Assembly (NCBI GenBank): GCA_032433765.1
Contig: JAVIAB010000124.1
Coordinates: 90,623,911-90,687,910, forward strand
Direction: 5' to 3'
DNA: 64,000 nt
From: Megaustenia siamemsis
Lineage: Eukaryota; Mollusca; Gastropoda; Stylommatophora; Ariophantidae
Shown here: positions 56,406 through 64,000 of the stretch, one piece after another
Layout: each line of letters begins with the position of its first letter
Numbering within the stretch: the first letter of the stretch is position 1
Notes under the pieces: generated by a model
The model's database searches: none
Told to the model about the DNA's origin: nothing
Seen by the model: only the letters and a program-made list of their open reading frames with translations
Program-made: the position numbers and the translations under genes

Positions 56406-56800
56406 TATTTAGGGATGGGGTAGCAGTCTGCGACCTGTGGTCGCAATAGCAGGGTCGGCGCACCATCAGCTAACCAAGACCTAGCAGTTCTACCTCCTCG
56501 TGGTCTCCCCAGGTAACAGTCTGCGTCAAAACAGACTGGCTAAAAGAAACTAGGATCCCCGTGTTCCCTGTAGTGGTGGCTGTTACTGATATAGAAGACC
56601 CAGTATTGCAGTACCTCTGGGCTGGGCTAGTAGTTTCCCAGCATAGCCTGGGATAGACGACTCTTATGTCTAGTAAGAGCCGGAAAGAAAGCCATTACGA
56701 CCCGCCACAGCAAATGAATCAAAGGGCACTCTGCCCGCATCAACTCATGGCATTACGTCATTTCAACTCAACAATACAAGTCTATTAAATACGAACAAGG
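56406..56800 (+). other. GC-richer block, possible LINE 5' UTR, with a U2-like hairpin
   Basis: Base composition differs clearly from its flanks (GGGGTAGCAGTCTGCGACC, GGTCGGCGCACCATCAGC, AGTAGTTTCCCAGCATAGCC). The layout suggests a retroelement 5' untranslated region, but no ORF of note follows. It includes the hairpin at 56599-56621. Confidence 0.45.
56599..56621 (+). ncRNA. Hairpin resembling U2 snRNA stem-loop IV
   Basis: CCCAG, TATTGCAGTACCT, CTGGG. The 13-base loop is identical to that of metazoan U2 stem-loop IV, the U2B''-binding loop. The stem in U2 is CCTGG/CCAGG; here it is CCCAG/CTGGG, still a perfect five-base-pair stem. No other U2 part adjoins it, so it is not a U2 gene. It may be a U2-derived or U2-mimicking RNA element, or chance. 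Confidence 0.5.
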
Positions 56801-57384
56801 ACGGCACAAAAGACATTATATTATGTTAAAAGTTGATATCGATGCAAAGTCGACTATTCAACGGTAAATAAACCAACCAATAACTTCTTCCAACGCAGTC
56901 TTAAAATCAAGTGATTTTTTTTTTTAAAGCAATACTTTACAATATAATTGAATACGTAAATATACAAAAACTCGGGTTTTTTTTTTTAGTTTAATTGGCC
57001 ATCGTCTTCATTGTATATTAGACAATTTCATATGTAAAGATTGGTCTCCAGTGCCTCCCCTAAAATATATCGATTGACGATTTAATAATTGCCAACGCTG
57101 TCACATGCCAGTAAGATCACTGAAATGATTTCAGCACAGATGCAAGCCCAGGCAAATATCTTACATTATTTTAAAATAATAAGACATAATGAACTAGAAA
57201 AACGTCAATATTTAAAAAAAAATATTTACTTTATTTAGAGTATTTATATACTATGAATTACATACACACTGGAATGAATATATAATATGTATATAATAAT
57301 GAATAAATAATAGTTATCTTGTGTATTAAGAATGTGCAAACCAATTAGCTATAATGTGCATCAGGAAAATAAAAAGTAAAGAGC
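56801..57384. other. Unassigned AT-rich spacer
   Basis: Only homopolymer T runs (about 56917 and 56978) and AT-rich sequence. Confidence 0.3.
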
Positions 57385-57603
57385 ACCCGTCACGCCAAGT
57401 GGCGTATAGGGAATATGGTGTTAGTGACACCATATTCCCTATACGATGTGTACAAATTTTACAGACCTTCGACACATGATTTTTCGGGTAATGTGGTAGG
57501 TATTACGCCCGTGCCGCTTCACTTTCCCAGAAAAAAATTCGGTACCCATTTAAGATTGGGTAAACCCGGAAGCCGTCGGTTGGGATCGAAGACATACACT
57601 TGA
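57385..57603 (-). mobile_element. tRNA-derived SINE, head truncated, snap-back tail
   Basis: Minus strand: the body has GTCTTCGATCCCAACCGACG, AATGGGTACCGAATTTTT, AAGTGAAGCGGCACGGGCG, CTACCACATTACCCG and ATCATGTGTCGAAGG. The tail, ATGGTGT preceded by the CCCTATACG block, is present twice in opposite orientation (57403-57421 and 57427-57445), a perfect 19-bp hairpin. The 5' half of the tRNA-like head is missing. The tail GACGGGTGCTCTTTACTTT is kept. Confidence 0.9.
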
Positions 57604-58264
57604 AAAGTTTCTATTATGACGTGACGAGCTTGAAAGACGTGTAAACATATATCGTGTATGCTACTGACTTCATGTGAATTATATTTCATCTAAACAAGAA
57701 GTTGTCTAGTAAATGTTAATTTTTTACAGCCTGCCAACATGTGCTGTCTTCTTCAATCTCAGTATTTCTGTTTCAGTCTGCTAGCTTTAATATACAGTTC
57801 GTTATTGCTAATAGTCTAAAAAATTATTCGTTTGATCGATATTCTTCGGTTTATCTTTTTTTCAGTCTGGTATTGTGTGTTGCTGTCCCCTTGTTTACCT
57901 AATTGTGATTTCCTTTGAAATGCCAGCGATGTGCTTAACAATTAACTACCAGCGTCACGTTTGTGTACTATCAACGCAATTATCTCTGTGTATTTAACGA
58001 AGTGGGAGTAATAATTAAAGTTATCGAGTCATTTGAGATGTGCGTTGTGTTTTTATTTTCCGTATGAAACTAGCATAAATGTGTCCATGATGTGAGCAAA
58101 GTATGTGCTTGATGGTAAGAGATAGTAATGTTGTCCAGCTATATATAATTGAGTCGAATGATACTGGCTCATTTGTTCGTCTCAAAACACCTTTAATTGT
58201 ATGTTTGTCCAGCTATGTTCATTGTTTTTGTTGTTGTTTATACTCCATTCTCGTTTATACCTCA
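57604..58264. other. Unassigned spacer
   Basis: Nothing recognised. Confidence 0.3.
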
Positions 58265-58990
58265 AGGTCCATGTGTTCCCATAATCTCTTCGAAGCCACT
58301 GTTGTCTGATCCTACTTGAGTATTTAGATCTCCCATCAAGATTATGACATCCATAGCTCGTCTTTCATCCATCTAACATTGTAACTGTTGATAGAATCAT
58401 CTTTAAATAAATCATCCTTATCATTGGTTGATGAATAGCAATGGATAATGTTTGCTGCAGGAGGAGCTACTGAGTTAAGTGCTCTGTGCACACCGTGAGC
58501 TGTGTGTCTCATCCGTTTTGATCATGTTTCGATATTCCAATTGTTTACGATGAATGATGATATCGTATGACAAGGAACAGTTGGCTGTATTCACTTTCAG
58601 CGCGGTTTCGCCTTATGTCTTTTGGCGTGTGCTGAGACTGCTACGATGGGGACTACAGTTACCTGTCTTTGTTTGGGTGATGAGATATTAATTCGGATAA
58701 ATCCGCTAGCACAGGCGGTTGAGCAATTATGGATTTTAATTCGTTTGCAGTGATACCGAGGCCTTCCATAACCAAATAACCAAATGGATAATGTGTAATT
58801 ATTTTTTTTGTTTTTTGTTGTTTTAAATGTAGCTCGCATTAGTCTTGGACTTACCGCTTCCCATTCTATCAGTGTCTTCTGTGCATTCCTTGATAACATT
58901 ATAGCTACCCCTTCACTATGTTGTGCACCAGGTTCCTGGTGTCCTGATGATAAAATTATCTCTCCTGTTTTATACATACATACATACACA
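58265..58990 (-). pseudogene. RTE-like LINE endonuclease fragment
   Basis: Minus strand from 58990: TGEIILSSGHQEPGAQHSEG, VAIMLSRNAQKTLIEWEAV and SPRLMRATFKTTK, the central part of an APE-type endonuclease. After a frameshifted middle, 58340-58270 reads VIILMGDLNTQVGSDNSGF with EEIMGTHG, the catalytic GD-N motif. Several frameshifts separate the two. RT is absent. The related relic is at 47520-47915. Confidence 0.83.
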
Positions 58991-58998
58991 CATACTTA
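58974..58998. repeat. Short (CATA)n run
   Basis: ACATACATACATACACACATAC. Confidence 0.8.
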
Positions 58999-59105
58999 AT
59001 TCAAAATATAAACAATAATAGACCAAAAACGTATTTTTCTTAATCGAAATTAAAGAAAACTTACAGTAAGAATGAAACTAAAATTTATTCTTGTTTACTT
59101 CGACT

Positions 59106-59306
59106 TTATGTACATTTGAAAAGTTTTCTCCTACATTTTAAAATTACAAAGTCATTCACCTGATCCTCAAAACTAATCGTATGTAACACGTCTGCTTTTA
59201 TACTTAATAAAGATAAGTTCTCCAGTCTGCCATAGTATTTTCTGATGCGATATTTAATCCACTTAAACTGAGGAAATGAACGCTGAGCTGAGAAATTCGT
59301 GACCAT
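59106..59306 (-). pseudogene. hAT transposase C-terminal dimerisation domain
   Basis: Minus strand: FSAQRSFPQFKWIKYRIRKY, then LENLSLLSIKADVL and ISFEDQVNDF, ending KCRRKLFKCT. The SAERSFS-LK-IK ... RL-LSLLSIE-D ... DF pattern is the hAT dimerisation domain (ZMYM1-like proteins). It is the 3' part of a relic whose earlier parts lie at 59534-59810 and 60443-60660. Confidence 0.83.
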
Positions 59307-59533
59307 TAATGGAAAACATATACAAAAGTCAATGTCTACATTTGGAAAGACACACTCAATATTGTCTTCTACAATTATTTGATAAAGTTCAGCATGACTA
59401 AATCTTGTTTTTACATTTTGTTATTGCACTGAACTAATGGTGAACATATAAATGAACACTGCTGAAGCTCAGCTGAGAAATTACTGTTGAAGTCCTCTGG
59501 GTAAGAATCAATCAGCTTGTGACAGCGCTGAGA

Positions 59534-59811
59534 TTACCTTTCAGTGTTAGTAGATAATGAAGGGACATTATGTGGCATATCATTTAGAAAAGAAAATCTC
59601 TCTATTATTTTTGTATATATCTCTTCTCTTCTTTTCAACTCTGTTTCAGATATGTCAACAACTGTGTAAAAGGTGGTGATACAAGATTTATCTCTGGCTT
59701 TCCCACATACTTCTGGTGCATCTTCGTCATTGAATACTGGTACCTTCTTTCTGATACGTTTGTGAGTTGTAGCTGCATTGTAGTCAACTTCTGGTAGCAT
59801 TTTCATTGTCA
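59534..59811 (-). pseudogene. hAT/ZMYM1-like transposase, middle part
   Basis: Minus strand: RIRKKVPVFNDEDAPEVCGK, then ITTFYTVVDISETELKRREE and IYTKIIERFSFLNDMP. This is the segment between the catalytic core and the dimerisation domain of ZMYM1-like hAT proteins. Its upstream end is cut by the family C LINE at 59812. Confidence 0.75.
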
Positions 59812-60105
59812 TCATCAAGTACAGGGCATGCTGGAATAGGGGATCATGTCTCTCCACAACTTTCGATCTCGACAGCTATTTATCATTTCTGTTGTTGACA
59901 TTCTCTTAATCTGTCTGTTATTTTTTCTCTTTGCTTCCCTCTATTCTTCGTCCCTCAATTTTTTCCAGTTGTTGCAATATATTCGATTTGTCCTCTTCTC
60001 ATTACATGGCCAAAAAATGGTGCTTGTTTCTTCCTAATATTGGAAATTAGCACTATTTTTGCTTTGACTTTGAATTTCCTTTGTAGCTGCTTCATATCAT
60101 TCTAA
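59812..60105 (-). mobile_element. LINE family C 3' end, inserted in the hAT relic
   Basis: Plus strand: ATCATCAAGTACAGGGCATG, CATGTCTCTCCACAACTTTC, CGATCTCGACAGCTATTTAT and ATGGCCAAAAAATGGTGCTT, as in the other family C copies. hAT-coding sequence lies on both sides. Confidence 0.8.
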
Positions 60106-60177
60106 TTCATCTTGTGAAGAGCACAGTTGGTCAGTTAATGATACATACAGATCTGCACATAAAAAAGTAGTAAGTAA

Positions 60178-60423
60178 AGAGACCCTGTCACTCCAAGTGG
60201 CGTATAAGGAATATGGTGTTAGTAAACATACATTTTACAGACCTTCAGCACACGATTTTTTGGTTAATGTGGTCGGTATTACGCCCGTGCTGCTTTACTT
60301 TCCTAGATAAAAAAATACAGTACCCATTTAAGGCTGGGTGAACCCGGAAGCCGTCGGTTGAGAGGGCTACCCCATGTCCTTTGTAGTCCAGTCCACTAAC
60401 CTCTGAGCTATCGCGGCTCCCTG
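60178..60423 (-). mobile_element. tRNA-derived SINE, nearly complete, inserted in the hAT relic
   Basis: The minus-strand head GGAGCCGCGATAGCTCAGAG, then GTTAGTGGACTGGACTACAA and ACCGACGGCTTCCGGG, then AATGGGTACTGTATTTTTT, AGTAAAGCAGCACGGGCG, ACCGACCACATTAACC, GTGTGCTGAAGG and CACTTGGAGTGACAGGG. The B-box area is altered (GGTAGCCCTCTCAACCG). Confidence 0.92.
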
Positions 60424-60442
60424 GTCTGCAAATGTTTTCAAG

Positions 60443-60660
60443 TTAACATTTGTGGAACTTGGGATTCTCTGTGAAAATGATGCAATACCTCATTCCAAAA
60501 TTCAACATAAAAAAGAATTCTCGCTCTTGCAACTTATCTGCAATATTATTTCCTCCTCTTCTTGCATCTCCATTTTGTAACTGGTCTTCAGCTATATATT
60601 TTAATGCTTTAAAAATGTTAAGGAACGATTTATAAATTGCAGCTTCTACCATAGCATGGG
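60443..60660 (-). pseudogene. hAT/ZMYM1-like transposase, core part
   Basis: Minus strand: KSFLNIFKALKYIAEDQLQN, then ARRGGNNIADKLQEREFFFM and LNFGMRYCIIFT. This fits the A-L-I ... A-L-L-FEF-F-L-FW segment of ZMYM1-like hAT transposases. It ends where the SINE was inserted. Confidence 0.75.
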
Positions 60661-60800
60661 ACTCCCATCTTGAACCTGATGTATTTTAAGATACATTCAT
60701 TTCCAAAACAATGCGTAAGAAATGTCCACCTGCTGCTTGAGGCTTACCCGATTCTTTCTTTCTTCTTTCTTTTCCCTTTTCACTGATACCTAAAATGTGT
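60661..60800. other. Possible further hAT upstream sequence
   Basis: The minus strand continues W-ES-like residues near 60660-60680, then loses similarity. Confidence 0.35.
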
Positions 60801-60804
60801 CGTG

Positions 60805-61765
60805 ATTTATATCATTTGTCATTCTTGAGCTGCTCGAATTGTCTGAATTAGTGATTTTCCTTTGTTGTTACATGTCTCTGCATCTATCCATCTTCTTCTG
60901 GGTCTTCCTCTTGGTCTTTTTCCATGTATTCTCGAGAAGAACGCCCTTGATGGTGATTGGTGAGGATTCATTCTGACCAGGTGGCCAAACCATTTAAGTT
61001 GTTGTTGTTCTATATATTCTTGGAAGGTTTTGTTCCTACCATTTTTCTTATGGTTTCATTTGGTGTTCTATCTCTTCTTGTGTTATTTGTTACTTTTCTC
61101 AAGCATCGCATCTCACATGTTTTTTTATCTTTCTTAATTGTGATTTAGAAAGTGTCCACGTTTGACTTTTATAGCACAAAGTTGGTATGAAAATGCTATT
61201 TATCATTTGTTGTTTAGCTGGCATAGAAATGTTTGGATAACTTAGCAATGGTGAAAGCTGGTATGTGACAGCATTTGCTTTTTGTATTCTGTTGTCAATT
61301 TCTCTGTCTAGTTTTCCATCTTCTGTGAAAATTGTGCCCAAATACTTGAATTCTTCTACTTATTTTATTTCTTTATCATTCATCATAATGTTTAATGGGT
61401 GTCTTCATTTGCTTATTCTCATAGCCTCTGTTTTTGCTGTGTTAATTTTCATAATGTAGTTGGTGCAACTTTTATCTAGAGATGTTAAATGCTGTTGTAG
61501 CAGGTTTTCGTCCTCATATGTTAGGCATTGGTCATCTGCGAATAGTAGCTCGTTGATGTTGGAACTTTCTACCTCTATATTATTATTTGATTTTTCCTTA
61601 TTGTTGGTTGATTCCTGATTTATTTTATCCATATATATTATGAAGTGGAGTGGTGAGAGGACACATCTTTGTCTTACACCTGTTGTAACCTGAAACCATT
61701 CTGACAGACCTTCCGATGTTCTAACGGCACTTTGACTGTTTTTATATAGTGCCGTTATATTATCT
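60805..61765 (-). pseudogene. LINE family F, RT palm to C-terminus
   Basis: Minus strand from about 61760: SQSAVRTSEGLSEWFQVTTG, VRQRCVLSPLHFIIYMDK (usual G replaced by R), ININELLFADDQ with the F-A-D-D core intact, MKINTAKTEAM, YLGTIFTEDGKLDREIDNRI, QLSPLLSYPNIS, FIPTLCYKSQTWTLSKSQL, WFGHLVRMNPHQPSRAFF and GKRPRGRPRRRWID. Several frameshifts. Related to but distinct from family A. Confidence 0.85.
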
Positions 61766-61794
61766 AGTAACCGATTCTAATTTTGTTATATTCC

Positions 61795-62810
61795 TAAAAT
61801 AAATGTCTGTCATTGACCTCAGTCATTAACCTCTATCATTGATCTCTATCATTAATATTTATCATTAACCTCTATTATTTACGTCTATCATTAACCTCTA
61901 TCATTAACCTATATCATTAACCTCTATCATTAACCTGTATCGTTAACCTCTTTCATTAACCCGTATCATTAACCTCTATCATTAACCTATACCATTAACC
62001 TCTATCATTAACCTCTATCATTATCCTCTATCATTAACCTCTATCATTAACCTTTATCATTAACCTCTATCATTAACCTCTATCATTAACATTATCATTA
62101 ACCTCTATCATTAACCTTTAACATTAACCTCTATCATTAACCTCTAACATTAACCTATAGCATTAACCTCTATCATTAACCTCTATCATTAACATCTATC
62201 AGTAACCTCTAACATTAACCTCTATCATTAACCTCTATCATTAACCTCTATCAGTAACTTATATCATTAACCTTTAACATTAACCTCTATCATTAATCTC
62301 TATCAGTAACCTCTATCATTAACCTCTATCATTAACCTCTAACATTAACCTCTATCATTAACCTCTAACATTAACCTCTATCATTAACCTCTATCATTAA
62401 CCTCTAACATTAACCTCTATCATTAACCTCTAACATTAACCTCTAACATTAACCTCTATCATTAACCTCTATCATTAACCTCTATCATTAACCTCTATCA
62501 TTAACCGCTATCATTAACCTCTAACATTAACCTCTATCATTAACCTCTAACATTAACCTCTATCATTAACCTCTATCATTAACCTCTATCAGTAACCTCT
62601 ATCATTAACCTCTATCATTAACCTCTATCATTAACCTCTATCAGTAACTTCTAACATTAACCTCTAACATTAACCTCTTTCATTAACCTCTATCAGTAAC
62701 CTCTATCATTAACCTCTATCAGTAACCTCTATCATTAACCTCTATCAGTAACTTCTATCATTATCCTCTAACATTAACCTATATCATTAGCCTTTGTCTT
62801 TAACATCTGT
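61795..62810. repeat. 13-bp minisatellite (ATTAACCTCTATC), about 1 kb
   Basis: About 77 units of ATTAACCTCTATC with point variants (AACATT for ATCATT, AGTAAC for ATTAAC, TTATC). Variants are scattered singly and in short blocks. Units drift at both edges. It is unrelated to the 12-bp minisatellite near 44 kb apart from a shared ATTAA-ACCT look. Confidence 0.97.
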
Positions 62811-63233
62811 CATTATTATTATTATTTTACTTCACCGCATGAAGTTACGTTTTTGCCGAGTGTGTCTGATTTTTTTTTCACTGACATTGTACAGAAGGTA
62901 TACACATTTCACAAACTACGTAAATAGTTTACCTTTCTTTATGTGGAATACTTTTTTGTTGTTGATTCAATTTCATGAACCTTTGCAAAGGTCTAAATTC
63001 ATGGAGTGGTCTTGTTATTATTGTATATCTATATATGTATGTTCACTCTCATTATTGCGAAGATTTCCTTTCATATCTTTAATAACGGCATTGATATGTG
63101 TGTATGTTCGCTTAATGCATTTGTTCTGCTGTATAGTTTTTTTCAAGTTTCCTTTGTTTGCAACCACCGCTGCCTCGTTAACTAGCTCATCAATATATTT
63201 TCTTTTTTCTGTTTTAATGAATATATCACTTAA
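62811..63233. other. Unassigned AT-rich spacer
   Basis: Begins with an (ATT)n run after the 13-bp array; otherwise nothing recognised. Confidence 0.35.
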
Positions 63234-63590
63234 TTGTTCACGACCTGGACCCTAGATGCAAGAACAATAAGAAAAATAACCTCTACTGAGATGAAATGTG
63301 TTAGTCGAATGACAGGAAACAGTCTGAGAGATAAGTTCAGAAATCAAGAACTGAAAAAAAGGCGAGGAATAGCTCCCGCAATCGAATATCTAAGGAAACA
63401 ACAGATAACATGGTTTGGCCACGTGAGAAGGCATAACGATCAGAACCCCTTTGATCAAAAAAGAACAAAGCACTAGGAAACATAACAGCAGCAGAGGCGA
63501 ACAGAAGAGCAAAAGACAGCAAATTATATCTCCCCTCGACGCTGAAAGGCAAATGAGGAAGGAAAGAGGAAGAAGAAGAAGAATTGTTCA
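63234..63590 (+). pseudogene. LINE family A C-terminal fragment with internal deletion
   Basis: Plus strand: TWTLDARTIRKITSTEMKCV, RMTGNSLRDKFRNQELKK, AIEYLRKQQITWFGHVRRH, then a jump to the ALGNITAA-AN-RAKD-KLYLP end in another frame. Compared with 51480-51620 about 100 bp coding for KRCENIRPKGRPRKRW are missing. Purine-rich tail at 63555-63582. Confidence 0.82.
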
Positions 63591-64000
63591 GGTTTCTGTA
63601 AGTTTCCTGTGTCTTGGCTTTAGTATTTCACGTTTTGCTTTTTATTTATGTCTGCTTTCGTATTTGTTTCTATTCTTAATTTTCCTCATAATCTCTGTTG
63701 TTATCCATGCCTTATTCTGGAGTTATATTCTCCCCTCTTTCCCATATTTTCTGTATATACCTCCTTCTACATATCCTTTACATGTTTCCAATGTTCTACT
63801 ATATTGGTTGTATTTTCTAGTCGTTGGTGGATGTGCTATTTGTTGGACACAGTGGCTGCACATTTATCTTTAATTCCTTGCTCTTTTAGAAACTCTACAT
63901 TGAAATACTGTCAATCGGTCATACAATTAAGTCTGTTTTTTTTTTAAATAATATATATGCAGTAACTCTTACCTCTTCGCGGTACCTCAGGAATTGACAA
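63591..64000. other. Unassigned pyrimidine-rich end of window
   Basis: T-rich sequence with open frames rich in Phe and Ser but no recognisable domain. Confidence 0.3.

Noticed and set aside
61795..62810. Telomeric repeat
   Set aside because: The unit is 13 bp and lacks a TTAGGG or CCCTAA core; it is internal and flanked by LINE debris.

Overview
The window is animal nuclear DNA, most likely from a gastropod mollusc and probably a heterobranch snail or slug. It is AT-rich and has no bacterial operon structure. It contains split genes with GT/AG introns, tRNA-derived SINEs, many 5'-truncated LINEs, Tc1/mariner and hAT relics, and a great deal of minisatellite DNA. The only convincing protein-coding genes are class A GPCRs that resemble the expanded chemosensory-receptor family of gastropods. 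This is judged from motifs; no database search was possible.

Left third (1-24 kb). The window opens inside a 48-bp satellite array of at least 10.9 kb, organised in higher-order repeats of about 2.1-2.3 kb and about 4.4 kb. Next comes about 1.3 kb of non-satellite sequence. About 9 kb further on the same 1.3 kb recurs in inverted order (21.27-22.65 kb), followed by the same 48-bp satellite in opposite orientation (22.66-23.85 kb). The whole is a very large inverted repeat with satellite on the outside and an ordinary inner domain, like foldback or TU-type transposons. The 9-kb core holds old mobile DNA: an L1-like LINE, two copies of one IS630/Tc1-type transposon family (one with about 105-bp TIRs), a 68-bp minisatellite, LINE tails and a U2 snRNA 5' fragment.

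Middle (24-42 kb). This part is mostly mobile-element debris. It includes a decayed Tc1/mariner-superfamily transposase, two related copies of an RNase H-bearing I-clade-like LINE, a 55-bp minisatellite joined to a SINE, LINE fragments in both orientations, and an almost intact 1.33-kb DD34D mariner with both TIRs. A 215-nt GPCR exon lies on the minus strand at 34.1-34.3 kb. Its partner exon 1 lies at 42.5-42.7 kb and runs directly into LINE sequence, without a GT donor.

Right part (42-64 kb). A second GPCR gene on the plus strand can be assembled from three exons (44665-44839, 49719-49933, 51838-52455) with correct splice sites and phases. It gives 336 codons including the stop, so a complete 335-aa 7TM receptor. 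It is head-to-head with the minus-strand gene, with 1.9 kb between the start codons. That intergenic stretch holds a 12-bp and a 26-bp minisatellite. A fairly complete LINE starts just after the receptor's stop codon. The rest is LINE and SINE fragments, a hAT/ZMYM1-like transposase relic split by later insertions, a hairpin identical in its loop to U2 snRNA stem-loop IV, and a 1-kb 13-bp minisatellite.

No CRISPR, rRNA or intact tRNA gene was seen. LINE families are labelled A-F here for convenience: A ends in the motif RAKDRKLYLP; B ends in WRSMIANLR with an ATG-repeat tail; C and D end in a DMITYA-like motif with GATGAT tails; E ends near 54.3 kb with a GATA-rich tail; F is the fragment at 61 kb.
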